A stretch of DNA of 11,789 nucleotides from Candidatus Ventricola intestinavium (lineage in GTDB: Bacteria; Bacillota; Clostridia; Christensenellales; Aristaeellaceae): contig DVMG01000232.1 in assembly GCA_018715105.1 (NCBI GenBank), positions 1-11,789 on the forward strand, written 5' to 3'. The first letter of the stretch is position 1; every line of letters starts with the position of its first letter. This document shows, one piece after another, positions 1 to 7,426 of this stretch. Below the pieces are notes generated by a model. It was not told the DNA's origin, made no database searches, and was given only the letters and a program-made list of their open reading frames with translations. The position numbers were made by a program, and so were the translations under genes.

Positions 1-233
1 ACAAGTATGAGTTTCCCCTCAGCCCCATCCTGCTCGCCCTCATCCTCGGGCCGATGTGCGAAAAGAATTTCGTGCGTTTCATGAACATCCAGAAGGGCAA
101 TTTCTTTGCCATCACCTCTTCTCCGATTGCGATGGTGTTCCTGGCCGTGGCCATCGGCACCATTCTCTTCTCGATCTATAATCAAAACAAGATCAACAAG
201 CGTGAAGCCGCGGCAAGAGCAGACCGGTCCTGA
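1..233 (+). CDS. TctA-family tricarboxylate transporter permease, C-terminal fragment
   Basis: This is the 3' end of a gene that begins before the window. The frame opens at base 3 and stops with TGA at 231-233, giving about 76 residues. The segment starting YEFPLSPILLALILGP and continuing with a CEKNFVRFM stretch matches the conserved C-terminal part of TctA, the large membrane subunit of tripartite tricarboxylate transporters. These import citrate or other carboxylates across the cytoplasmic membrane with a TctB subunit and a periplasmic-type binding protein. A final hydrophobic segment (about residues 46-61 of the fragment) is followed by a basic, polar tail. Partner genes would lie to the left, outside the window, so substrate and operon cannot be judged. 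The family call rests on remembered motif similarity in a short fragment. Confidence 0.72.
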   Translation, partial: KYEFPLSPILLALILGPMCEKNFVRFMNIQKGNFFAITSSPIAMVFLAVAIGTILFSIYNQNKINKREAAARADRS

Positions 234-279
234 CCCAGGCCGTGAAAAGCGGATTTGTTTCCCGTTTGTGTGCATCCCA

Positions 280-329
280 GGAAAGGGGCTGTTTCCATCC
301 GTGAGAGCGGAAGGAAGCAGCCCCTTTCC
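280..329. terminator. Hairpin between convergent tctA-like gene and ABC permease
   Basis: GGAAAGGGGCTG (280-291) is perfectly complementary to CAGCCCCTTTCC (318-329), a 12-bp stem extended inward by TTTCC/GGAA pairing around a short loop. It sits 46 nt after the tctA-like stop and 35 nt beyond the permease stop on the other strand, so it could terminate both transcripts. Neither side has a clear run of T, so termination efficiency is uncertain. Confidence 0.6.
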
Positions 330-363
330 CTGTTCCGGGAAACCGTCCTGTTCCCGGGCGCCT

Positions 364-2703
364 TCACTTGGCCGTGATCGTATCCACGACGGACATCCCC
401 CGAATGAGCCTGGCAGGGCCTATGACAGACAGGGCGGCGCTCAGCGCAATGACCGCCACAATCGCCGCCAGCGGCGCGGCCGCCCGTGAGACCGTCCACA
501 ATTCTCCCCACTGCTCGGTGATAGCGGCGCCATACAGCATCCGATGCAGAGGGAGGCCCATCCCACAGCCCAGCACGATCCCGCTGAGCGCATAGACCGC
601 GGCCTCCCAGGCCACCATGCGGATCACCTGGGTATCCGACATGCCGATCGCCCGCATCGCGCCGAACTGCTGCATCCGGGCGGAGACGCTCATGGCGACG
701 CTGTTGAGGATGTTGCAGGCCGCAATCAGCACGATGATTGCCAGAAAACCATATACAAACACGGCGAAGGAATAATAAGCCCCCCTGGCCTCCTGATTGC
801 TCATCCGTCTGTCTGAAAACGAGAGGCCCTCTCCCCAGGCGGTACGGATCGCCTCCACATCCTCCTCGGTTGCCTGGGCCGTAAGCTGGATGTCCACAAT
901 GGTATACCGGCTTTCCCCGGTCATCCGCTCAAACACCGCTTCGCTGCAAAGGAGAATGCTGCCGCTGCTTGAAAACGGGGAATCCGAAACCACGCCCACA
1001 ATGCGGGTCTCCATCGTCCCCATGGGCAGTTCCAGGGCCACCGTATCCCCGGTTTCAAGCGGATAGGCGCTGTTAAACACGGCCAGCAGGCCTTCTCCCT
1101 GTTCCGCATCCTCCACCGATCCGGAAAGCAGGCTCTCCCGCGCCCAGGAAAACTGGTTTTCCTCGTAAGAAATCAGGGTGCCTGTGCCCTGCATTTCTTC
1201 CGCCTTCAGGGGCACATCGTATGCAAAGCTCCGGCCATAGGCCCGGTCAACGACGGGATTTTCCGCCAGGGCGTCCGCCGTCTCCTTCGGAATCACGCAC
1301 CGCGAATCGTCGTAAAGAGACAGATCCGGCGTAAACGGGCTGAGCGGCACGATGGCCTTATTCATGAAATCCACCGTGATGCTGAAGGACAAAAACAGCA
1401 CGATGCTCAGCGCAAAGGAGCCGGCCATGAACGCAAAATTCTTCCTGCTTCCCCAGGCATGATGGATGCCCATGGCGGCCTCAACCGGCAAAATCCGGCA
1501 TTTTGCCGCGCGGCGCGCGGCATGAGTCGTGCCGGCATTGCCGGTTACGGCCGCCAGAGGCGATACGCGGGATGCACGCCTGGCCGGTGAACGCGCGGCA
1601 AGCAGCACGGTTCCGATTCCAAGAAGCGCGCCCAGAAGCAGGCCTGCCCAACTGACGCCGAAGGCGGGCATACCATCAAACAGGTTTGGGCTGAGCGCCT
1701 TGAGCATGCCGCAGATCCCCCACACCGCCGCGACGGAAACCAGCAGCGCCAGCGGGACCGCCATGCGGCACCAGATCAGCGCTTCCAGATATACAAAGCG
1801 TGTCACCTGCCCCGGCGTCGCCCCCACACACCTGAGCAGGCCGAAAAATTCCGTCCGGCGCGCCACTGTGCTGTTCAGACTGCTGGCGATCATCAGCACG
1901 CCGGCCACCATCACCAGCACCGCCAGCACGCCGGCGGTAAGATACAGCCCCAGGATGCTCGTATCGTCGCTTTGCAGCGTCAGGGCGAGCAGTTTGGCGT
2001 TCTTGCCGACTCCGCTCTCATCAAGCTCCAAATCCCGGCAGATCTGCGCAACCGCTTCCCCGACGCGAACCCATGGGGCAAACTGCACATAGCATTCCCA
2101 GTCCTCCGCCTCGGTTTCTCCGGCAAACAGCGCGCTGTATGTATCGATATTCACGATCAGGCCAAAGGCATCATATCGGTTCAGCATGGCGGTCTCGCTG
2201 ACTACGCCTGTAACAGTGAATGCGGTTTCCTTCCCACCCGGCTCCGTCAGCGTAACGCTGTCGCCAGGGACAATTCCCAGGCGCCGGGCGGCGTTGCGGG
2301 TGATGGCGGCCTCGCCGGATGCGTCCGGATAGCGCCCCTCCACCATCTCCATGGCCGGATACAGCGACAGAAACGCTTCATCCAATCCACAAAGCGCCGT
2401 ATCCGTGCCTTCTATGGTGTAATCCTTGTCAAGCCGGTAGTTTGTCACCGCATAACGGGCGGCCACCCTGACCTCCGGCCTGGCGGCGATCATCGCCGCC
2501 AGATCCTTATCCACGCGGAATACCACCTGCCAGGCTCCATCGGTCTGAATGCTCTGCTGATATTGGGTGCGGACATACATATCCGCCATGGAGAAGATTC
2601 CCGCGATGAGAAACACACTCAGCGCGATGCAAATGCGCGTCATGCGGCTCTGCCGGCGGTGAATGCGCGCGGAAACAGGAATCAATTCCAAATAGCTTTT
2701 CAT
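364..2703 (-). CDS. ABC transporter permease, FtsX/MacB type, two modules (779 aa)
   Basis: Membrane subunit of an ABC exporter. The N-terminal half has one membrane segment at about residues 24-44, an extracytoplasmic domain to about 245, then three membrane segments (about 252-275, 305-333, 350-370) with the FtsX-type cytoplasmic motif RTEFFGLLRCVGATPGQV between the first two. The C-terminal half repeats this: a segment at about 425-447, a second external domain, then three segments to the end, including a RMQQFGAMRAIGMSD motif. About eight membrane spans with two large external domains is the duplicated FtsX/MacB_PCD layout rather than the BceB layout with one large loop. The ATG overlaps the stop of the ATPase gene (ATGA), so the two are translationally coupled. 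The substrate is unknown; related exporters move peptides, lipids or antibiotics. The adjacent two-component system suggests an inducible envelope function, which is inference. Confidence 0.9.
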   Translation of the reverse strand: MKSYLELIPVSARIHRRQSRMTRICIALSVFLIAGIFSMADMYVRTQYQQSIQTDGAWQVVFRVDKDLAAMIAARPEVRVAARYAVTNYRLDKDYTIEGTDTALCGLDEAFLSLYPAMEMVEGRYPDASGEAAITRNAARRLGIVPGDSVTLTEPGGKETAFTVTGVVSETAMLNRYDAFGLIVNIDTYSALFAGETEAEDWECYVQFAPWVRVGEAVAQICRDLELDESGVGKNAKLLALTLQSDDTSILGLYLTAGVLAVLVMVAGVLMIASSLNSTVARRTEFFGLLRCVGATPGQVTRFVYLEALIWCRMAVPLALLVSVAAVWGICGMLKALSPNLFDGMPAFGVSWAGLLLGALLGIGTVLLAARSPARRASRVSPLAAVTGNAGTTHAARRAAKCRILPVEAAMGIHHAWGSRKNFAFMAGSFALSIVLFLSFSITVDFMNKAIVPLSPFTPDLSLYDDSRCVIPKETADALAENPVVDRAYGRSFAYDVPLKAEEMQGTGTLISYEENQFSWARESLLSGSVEDAEQGEGLLAVFNSAYPLETGDTVALELPMGTMETRIVGVVSDSPFSSSGSILLCSEAVFERMTGESRYTIVDIQLTAQATEEDVEAIRTAWGEGLSFSDRRMSNQEARGAYYSFAVFVYGFLAIIVLIAACNILNSVAMSVSARMQQFGAMRAIGMSDTQVIRMVAWEAAVYALSGIVLGCGMGLPLHRMLYGAAITEQWGELWTVSRAAAPLAAIVAVIALSAALSVIGPARLIRGMSVVDTITAK

Positions 2704-3383
2704 GCGCGCACGCCTCCCAAATCCGTAAGCACACCATCCGTCACCTGCAAAACGCGGTCCAGATTTCCCGTCAGGTTGACGTTGTGGGTGATCATCAAAA
2801 TGGTCTGCTGATAACGGCGTGAAGCCTGGCGCAGCAGATCCACCACGTCCTGGCTGCTTTTGCTGTCGAGGTTGCCCGTCGGCTCATCCGCCAGCACGAG
2901 CATGGGTTTTGTGATCAGCGCGCGGCCGATGGCCACACGCTGCTGCTGCCCTCCGGAGAGCTGATCCGGCAGGTGATGCCGGCGGTTTTTAAGGCCGAGC
3001 ACATCCAAAAGCTCCTCGACATGCGCCCTGTCCGGCCGCCTGTGATCCAGCAGCAGCGGGAAGATCAGATTGTCCTCCACATCGAGCTCGCGGATCAGAT
3101 GAAAGGATTGAAAGATAAACCCAATGCTGCGGCGTCTGAAGATTGTGCGCGCGTTTTCCTTCATGCCAAAGAGATTCTGCCCGGCGAGCGTGATTTCGCC
3201 GGATGTCGGCGTATCCAGCGCGCCGATGCAGTTGAGCAGCGTGCTCTTTCCGGATCCGCTTTCCCCCACCACGGCAGCGAACTTCCCCCTTTGAAGGGAA
3301 AAGGAGACATCCCTGAGCGCCTCAACACGGGCTTCTCCGGTGCCGTAAGTCTTGCACAGATGGCTGACTTTCAGTATTTCCAT
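2700..3383 (-). CDS. ABC transporter ATP-binding protein, MacB/LolD type (227 aa)
   Basis: Cytoplasmic ATPase that powers the FtsX-type permease encoded just downstream. All motifs are intact: Walker A GESGSGKST (residues 40-48), Q-loop Gln92, signature LSGGQQQR (142-149), Walker B MLVLADE with catalytic Glu167, D-loop after it, and the switch His200. Length is normal for the MacB/LolD/SalX group. The frame stays open upstream to 3698, but the ATG at 3383 is chosen because AAAGGAAG lies about 8 nt before it and the protein then begins MEILKVSHLCKTYG, the usual start of this family. The gene follows the histidine kinase by 113 nt, so it may have its own promoter as well as read-through. Its stop overlaps the permease start. 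Confidence 0.94.
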   Translation of the reverse strand: MEILKVSHLCKTYGTGEARVEALRDVSFSLQRGKFAAVVGESGSGKSTLLNCIGALDTPTSGEITLAGQNLFGMKENARTIFRRRSIGFIFQSFHLIRELDVEDNLIFPLLLDHRRPDRAHVEELLDVLGLKNRRHHLPDQLSGGQQQRVAIGRALITKPMLVLADEPTGNLDSKSSQDVVDLLRQASRRYQQTILMITHNVNLTGNLDRVLQVTDGVLTDLGGVRA

Positions 3384-3425
3384 ATGGCTGCACTTCCTTT
3401 CTGTGAGCCCATTATGCCATGTCCC

Positions 3426-3465
3426 CCTTACAGCCTCATGAATTTTTCCCCGGTTTTCCTTACAG
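3426..3465 (-). promoter_or_regulatory. Two direct repeats of CTGTAAGG ahead of the ABC genes, candidate regulator site
   Basis: In the 113-nt gap between kinase and ATPase genes the minus strand carries CTGTAAGG twice, at 3458-3465 and 3426-3433, 32 bp apart (about three helical turns). A possible -10 element CATAAT lies at 3411-3416 with no good -35. TGTAAGG recurs at 5505-5511 next to the response-regulator promoter. OmpR-family regulators often bind direct repeats on one DNA face, so this is a plausible target of the neighbouring regulator. The repeats are seen; their role is inference. Confidence 0.35.
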
Positions 3466-3496
3466 TTCAGAAAGCGGGGGGTCAGGAACCCGGCCG

Positions 3497-4726
3497 TCAG
3501 CCCGCCTGCGATGCAAAGGCGATTGTAAATATGCTTCCCCGCCCCGGCGCGCTCTGCACGGACAGGGTGCCTCCCTGCCCCTCCACAATCGCGCGGGCAA
3601 GGGGGAGCCCCAGCCCGACCCCCTGTGGATCGTGCGAAGAGGGGCTCCTGTAAAATCGTTTGAAGATATGGTGAATATCCTCCTGCGAAATCCCGCATCC
3701 GTCATCCCGCACGAAGATGCGCGTCATGGCGGGCGATCGTTTCCACGAAACCCACACGGTACCGCCCGGGCGGACATGATCCAGCGCATTCTTGATCAAA
3801 TTTCCGACGGCCTCCGCCGTCCATTCCATGTCGCAAAGGAGGGTCTCCCGCTCGTCTCCCTGAATCAGCAGGCGTTTCTCCTCCTGCCGGGCACGCGCTG
3901 TCAGCTCCCGCACGGCCAGCTCCACCAGCTCATGGACGGCGCACCGCTTTTTGCCGAATGCGATGCTGCCCGCGTCAAGCCTGGCCATTCTCAGCAGCAG
4001 GCCGATCAATCGCTCCATGCGGGCGGCGGCCTGCTGCGCCTTCTCCCCAAAGCGCCGGACTGCCCGCTCATCTCCCGGCTCCCCCAGCAGGATCTGCATG
4101 TACAGGTCCATGGCGGCAAGCGGCGTTTTGAGCTGATGGGAAATATCCGAAAGCATGTCTTTCAGGAATTCCTTCTGTGCGCGCTCAGCCTCTTCCTTGG
4201 CGCGCAGTGCCAGAGCCAGCTGCTCCGCCGTGGCAAACAGGCGAAAGAGCGTGCCCGGTTCTCCTGCGGGCAGATGCCCGGAAAAATTCCCCTCTGCGAA
4301 GGCTTCCATTCCATCCGCCGCCCGGCGGTATAAGCGCTCGCGTCCGGCCAGAAAAAGAGCGCCGCCGCCTGTGATGACGATTGAAAACGCCATCCCCATT
4401 CCCGCCAGGATGGCCGCAGCGCGCCCGGCATATTCCCGGATCTGCGGAAGCACGCGGGGATCCGTCCGCTCCGTATATCCCATCCGTTTCATCAGATCCG
4501 CCCCCTCCTGCGTGGGAGAGGCCCGCATGGCTGCGGCAATCGTCTCCGGCCCGACGCCCTGCTCAAGCAGCCCGGATACCAGCACACGCTGGGCGTTTAA
4601 AACAGGGCCTTGCGCCCCCGCCCCCAGATGCCATCCGCCCATGGCCGCACAGGCCGTCATCAGCGTGCACAGCACCACAAGAAAGACCAGATAGCGCCGC
4701 GCCTGTTTTTCCTGAAGAAAGTTCAC
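3497..4726 (-). CDS. Sensor histidine kinase (409 aa)
   Basis: Membrane sensor kinase partnered with the response regulator immediately upstream. Two membrane segments (about residues 12-32 and 104-127) frame an external region of about 70 residues, followed by a HAMP-like linker and a helical stretch. The HisKA motif DISHQLKTPLAAM places the phosphorylated histidine at His197. The ATP-binding domain shows an N-box (NLIKNALDH, Asn309/Asn313), G1 DDGCGI (341-346), F-box FKRF (355-358) and G2 GVGLGL (369-374), so catalysis should be intact. The start is GTG at 4726, and GTGA overlaps the regulator stop, implying coupled translation. The small sensor loop has no domain I recognise, so the stimulus is unknown. 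The ABC exporter that follows suggests the pair senses or controls a transported compound. Confidence 0.93.
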   Translation of the reverse strand: MNFLQEKQARRYLVFLVVLCTLMTACAAMGGWHLGAGAQGPVLNAQRVLVSGLLEQGVGPETIAAAMRASPTQEGADLMKRMGYTERTDPRVLPQIREYAGRAAAILAGMGMAFSIVITGGGALFLAGRERLYRRAADGMEAFAEGNFSGHLPAGEPGTLFRLFATAEQLALALRAKEEAERAQKEFLKDMLSDISHQLKTPLAAMDLYMQILLGEPGDERAVRRFGEKAQQAAARMERLIGLLLRMARLDAGSIAFGKKRCAVHELVELAVRELTARARQEEKRLLIQGDERETLLCDMEWTAEAVGNLIKNALDHVRPGGTVWVSWKRSPAMTRIFVRDDGCGISQEDIHHIFKRFYRSPSSHDPQGVGLGLPLARAIVEGQGGTLSVQSAPGRGSIFTIAFASQAG

Positions 4727-5418
4727 TTTCCGGTTCCCTCCCAGCGATAGCCGATCCCCCTGACCGTCACAAGGCGGCGGGGCCTGGAGGGATCGTCCTC
4801 AATCTTCTCCCTCAGCCTGCGCACATAGACGGAGAGCGTGTTATCGTCCACAAAATCTCCCCGCCCATCCCACAGCGCGTTCAGGATCGTGCCGCGCGTG
4901 AGCGTCTGCCCGGCGTTGCGCACAAGCAGGCCCAACAGGCGGTATTCTGCGCCCGTCAAATCAAGCGCTTTTCCGCGCAGCAGCGCGCGGCCGGCGGCCA
5001 TGTCAAGCGTCAGATCACCGTCATGCAGGCAGTTTTCCCTTGCCCGGCGCATGTTTCCGCGCCTGAGCAGCGCCCGGATGCGGGAGCACAATTCGCTCAG
5101 GCGAAACGGCTTGGTCATGTAATCATCCCCGCCGCCATCCAGCCCGCGCACCACGCTCGTCTCCTCATCCGCGGCGGTTAAAAAGAGGATGGGCACGTCA
5201 CTGCCCGCAGCCCGCACGGCCGAGCACAGGTCAAAACCCGTGCCGTCCGGGAGCGTTACATCCAGCAGCAGCAGATCAAACGGCCCCTCCTGCTCAAACC
5301 GGCGGCGCGCCTCTTCCACCGTGCGCACGGCGCACAGGGTGAAGCCCTCGCGTGCAAGCGCATAGGTCAGGCCGTCCACAAGGCTCAGATCGTCTTCCAC
5401 GAGAAGAATGCGGCTCAT
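4723..5418 (-). CDS. Response regulator, OmpR/PhoB family (231 aa)
   Basis: Transcription factor activated by phosphorylation, partner of the overlapping histidine kinase gene. The receiver domain (about residues 1-118) has the acidic pair Asp9/Asp10, phosphoacceptor Asp53 in LLLDVTLPDG, Thr81 and Lys103 in MTKPF. The C-terminal winged helix (about 130-229) has the characteristic LTGAEYRLLGLLVRNAGQ and SVYVRRLREKIEDD segments. The ATG at 5418 is preceded by GGGAGG at good spacing. It is the first gene of the regulator-kinase-ABC block, divergent from the spore coat pair. Probable targets are its own promoter and the ABC genes, where a shared TGTAAGG motif occurs; this is inference. Confidence 0.95.
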   Translation of the reverse strand: MSRILLVEDDLSLVDGLTYALAREGFTLCAVRTVEEARRRFEQEGPFDLLLLDVTLPDGTGFDLCSAVRAAGSDVPILFLTAADEETSVVRGLDGGGDDYMTKPFRLSELCSRIRALLRRGNMRRARENCLHDGDLTLDMAAGRALLRGKALDLTGAEYRLLGLLVRNAGQTLTRGTILNALWDGRGDFVDDNTLSVYVRRLREKIEDDPSRPRRLVTVRGIGYRWEGTGK

Positions 5419-5435
5419 CGAATCATCCTCCCATC

Positions 5436-5470
5436 GCGGGCAGGGCGTGTTTCCGCCCCTGCGTGCCCGC
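5436..5470 (-). other. GC-rich hairpin at the predicted 5' end of the regulator mRNA
   Basis: GCGGGCA (5436-5442) pairs with TGCCCGC (5464-5470), and inside it GGGCG (5443-5447) pairs with CGCCC (5454-5458) around a six-base loop, leaving a 5-nt bulge on one side. With the -10 element at 5477-5482, transcription would begin at about 5470, so the transcript would start with this stem, ending a few bases before the ribosome-binding site (5427-5432). It could stabilise the mRNA 5' end or affect ribosome access. Confidence 0.45.
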
Positions 5471-5476
5471 GTGTTT

Positions 5477-5511
5477 ATTATAGCACACCTCCTTCCCCCT
5501 TCTGCCTTACA
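5477..5511 (-). promoter_or_regulatory. Promoter of the response-regulator operon with TGTAAGG box
   Basis: The minus strand shows a perfect -10 TATAAT (5477-5482). At 17-bp spacing there is no recognisable -35 (GCAGAA), but TGTAAGG (5505-5511), preceded by TGACAG (5515-5520), lies just upstream of that position. A strong -10 with a poor -35 and an adjacent box is what an activator-dependent promoter looks like, in keeping with autoregulation by the OmpR-type protein. Confidence 0.5.
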
Positions 5512-5613
5512 AAACTGTCATCCGCGCGCCTGCGTGGCCGGTGCGGCGAATCTTTTCCATTCGCGCATAACAGCGCGCCCGGCTGGAAAGCATACCCATC
5601 GGAGGTGAAGACC

Positions 5614-5787
5614 ATGAGTCCCAAAGAACTGCTTTACATCGATGACGCGCTCAGCCATGAGAAGTTTCTGATGTGCCAATGCCAGCAGGCGCTGTCATCC
5701 CTCAAGGATCCCGAGCTCAAAAGCTGCGTGCAGCAGCTGCAAAGCACCCATCAGCAGCTGTTTTCAAGCCTGCTGAATCTCGTGTAA
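5614..5787 (+). CDS. Small spore coat-associated protein (57 aa)
   Basis: A short, Gln- and Leu-rich helical protein (MSPKELLYIDDALSHEKFL...) with two cysteines close together (MCQCQQ, residues 22-27). Such small proteins are often encoded directly before CotF-type coat proteins in clostridia, and their helical pattern resembles half of a CotF domain. The ATG at 5614 is chosen over the in-frame GTG at 5605 because GGAGGTG (5601-5607) overlaps that GTG and sits 6 nt before the ATG. The next coat gene begins 16 nt after the stop, so they form one operon. I infer expression in the mother cell late in sporulation, but no sporulation sigma promoter is convincing. Function is inferred mainly from the neighbour. 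Confidence 0.72.
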   Translation: MSPKELLYIDDALSHEKFLMCQCQQALSSLKDPELKSCVQQLQSTHQQLFSSLLNLV

Positions 5788-5803
5788 GGAGGCGCATGGA
5801 ACC

Positions 5804-6082
5804 ATGAACAGCCAGCAAGGCAATCAGCAGGCGGCCCAGAATGATCAGCAGATCATGGAGAACATCCTGCTCACCACAAAAGGCGCGTGCGACCTGTATA
5901 TGCACGGCGCCATTGAATCCAACACGCAGAACGTTCATCAGACGTTTGACGGCGCGCTGGGCGAAAGCCTGGACATGCAGAACCGCATCTACAGCCTGAT
6001 GGCCGCCAAAGGCTGGTATCCGAGCCAGCAGGCGGACGCCCAGCAGATCAGCCAGGTGCGCATGAAGTTCGCCCAGCAGTGA
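5804..6082 (+). CDS. Spore coat protein, CotF family (92 aa)
   Basis: Matches the Coat_F family: a Gln-rich N-terminus, then a helical domain of about 70 residues with the recurring family pattern ILLTTKGACDLYMHGAIES, later LDMQNRIYSLMAAKGWYPS. Proteins of this family are structural parts of the spore coat, made in the mother cell and deposited on the forespore surface. Length is typical of the small clostridial members (B. subtilis CotF is longer and processed). AAGGAGG ends about 12 nt before the ATG at 5804; an out-of-frame ATG lies between them and stops at once. It is the second gene of a two-gene operon with the 57-residue protein. Its presence argues that the organism forms spores, although CotF-like genes also persist in some non-sporulating relatives. 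Confidence 0.87.
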   Translation: MNSQQGNQQAAQNDQQIMENILLTTKGACDLYMHGAIESNTQNVHQTFDGALGESLDMQNRIYSLMAAKGWYPSQQADAQQISQVRMKFAQQ

Positions 6083-6127
6083 CCGCCGCACAGGACGGTT
6101 TTTAAGCCGCCCATCCGTTCACACAGA

Positions 6128-6170
6128 AAGGGGCCCGAAAGGCCGGAAATCTCCGGCCCTCCGGGCCCTT
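6128..6170. terminator. Large GC-rich hairpin between cot pair and metK
   Basis: AAGGGGCCCG (6128-6137) pairs with CGGGCCCTT (6162-6170), and an inner GGCCGGA (6141-6147) pairs with TCCGGCC (6152-6158) around a short loop. It lies between two convergent genes (coat stop 6082, metK stop 6223). The minus side runs into CTTTCTGTG, a weak T-rich tail; the plus side has none. Probably a bidirectional transcript end. Confidence 0.65.
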
Positions 6171-6222
6171 AAACGTATGAAGGCGGATCGGTTCCCCTTT
6201 CGCAGGCAGCGTTTTCCCTGCC

Positions 6223-7398
6223 TCACAGGCGCCGGGCCGCTTCGCGCAGGGCGTCCACCCGGTCGGTCTTCTCCCACGGCAGATCAAGATCCGTGCGGCC
6301 GAAGTGGCCAAACGCCGCTGTCTGCCGGTAAATCGGCCGGCGCAGCCCGAGCATTTCAATGATGGCCGCCGGCCGCAGGTCAAACTCCGCACGGATCAGC
6401 CGGGCCAGCTTTTCATCGGATATCACGCCCGTGCCGTGCGTATCCACCAGAAGCGAAACGGGCTGCGCCACGCCGATGGCATAGGCCAGCTCTATTTCGC
6501 AGCGTTTGGCCAGACCGGCGGCCACGATGTTCTTGGCCACATAGCGGCCCGCATAAGCGGCGCTGCGGTCGACCTTCGTGGGATCCTTGCCGCTGAATGC
6601 GCCGCCGCCGTGGCGCGCATAGCCGCCATAGGTGTCCACGATGATCTTGCGCCCGGTCAGGCCGGAGTCCCCCATCGGCCCGCCGATTGTGAACCGGCCC
6701 GTGGGGTTGACCAGGAAGCGCGTATTCGCATCCATCAGTTCTTCCGGAATGGCCTGACGAATGACCTTCCGGATCACCGTATCCGCGATCGTATCCGGAT
6801 CGATCTCCGGCGCATGCTGCGTGGAAACGACGACGGTATCCACCCGCACCGGCGTATCGCCGTCATATTCCACCGTCACCTGGCTCTTGCCGTCCGGCCG
6901 CAGCCAGTCAATCTCCCCGCTTCGCCGCGCGTTTGACAGCCTGCGCGTAATGCGGTGCGCCAGCGCGATGGGCATGGGCATATATTCCGGCGTTTCATCG
7001 CAGGCAAAGCCAAACATCATGCCCTGATCGCCGGCGCCCGTGTCCATCTTTCCCTCGCTGCGGCCCTCCAGCGCGGAATTCACGCCCTGCGCAATATCCG
7101 GGCTCTGGTCATGGATCGCGGTCAGCACGGCGCATGTGTTGCCGTCAAAGCCATATTTGGCGCGGTCGTATCCAATGTCGCAGACGACCTTGCGCACAAT
7201 GTCGTCCACATGATAGCTGGCCGTGGTCGTCACCTCGCCCATGACCATGATGATGCCTGTGGTCGTGCAGGTCTCACAGGCCACGCGCGCATAGGGATCC
7301 TGCGCGAGAATGGCGTCAAGCACGGCATCGCTAATCTGGTCGCAGATCTTATCGGGATGTCCATCGGTCACGGATTCAGATGTGAACAGCTTTTTCAA
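6223..7398 (-). CDS. metK: S-adenosylmethionine synthase (391 aa)
   Basis: Makes S-adenosylmethionine from methionine and ATP, releasing phosphate and pyrophosphate; a cytoplasmic, usually tetrameric enzyme. The N-terminal motif SVTDGHPDKICDQISDAVLD carries His14, Asp16 and Lys17, which correspond to ATP/metal-binding residues of the family. GAGDQGMMFGFACDET is the conserved methionine-site loop, and GGPMGDSGLTGRK and the glycine-rich GGGAFSGKDPTKVDRS (phosphate-binding) are both intact. Length is close to that of E. coli MetK (384). The start is TTG at 7398 with AGGAGG about 8 nt upstream; no better start gives the family N-terminus MKKLFTSESVT. It is controlled by a SAM-I riboswitch and terminator upstream, so the product represses its own synthesis. 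Confidence 0.98.
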   Translation of the reverse strand: MKKLFTSESVTDGHPDKICDQISDAVLDAILAQDPYARVACETCTTTGIIMVMGEVTTTASYHVDDIVRKVVCDIGYDRAKYGFDGNTCAVLTAIHDQSPDIAQGVNSALEGRSEGKMDTGAGDQGMMFGFACDETPEYMPMPIALAHRITRRLSNARRSGEIDWLRPDGKSQVTVEYDGDTPVRVDTVVVSTQHAPEIDPDTIADTVIRKVIRQAIPEELMDANTRFLVNPTGRFTIGGPMGDSGLTGRKIIVDTYGGYARHGGGAFSGKDPTKVDRSAAYAGRYVAKNIVAAGLAKRCEIELAYAIGVAQPVSLLVDTHGTGVISDEKLARLIRAEFDLRPAAIIEMLGLRRPIYRQTAAFGHFGRTDLDLPWEKTDRVDALREAARRL

Positions 7399-7426
7399 TG
7401 ATATGCCTCCTCTTCATGCTCTTCCT

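Noticed and set aside
1972..2811. Long plus-strand frame of about 280 codons opposite the ABC permease
   Set aside because: It is a shadow of the permease gene: His/Gln/Arg-rich translation with no recognisable motif, and the minus-strand frame has clear membrane segments and family motifs. The same applies to the long plus-strand frames opposite the kinase, MATE, metK and anti-sigma genes.
3384..3698. N-terminal extension of the ABC ATPase frame, giving a 332-residue protein
   Set aside because: The extra part overlaps the kinase C-terminus, has no family similarity, and a good ribosome-binding site precedes the ATG at 3383.
5560..5604. Possible sporulation sigma E/K/G promoter before the coat pair (GCATA at 5564-5568 and CATACCCAT at 5590-5598)
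   Set aside because: The boxes are 21 bp apart, longer than usual, and the start would fall inside or after the ribosome-binding site. No better pair was found.
6204..6223. AGGCAG/CTGCCT inverted repeat next to the metK stop, as a terminator
   Set aside because: Only 6 bp, overlaps the stop codon, and no T-run follows on the minus strand. The larger hairpin at 6128-6170 is the better candidate.
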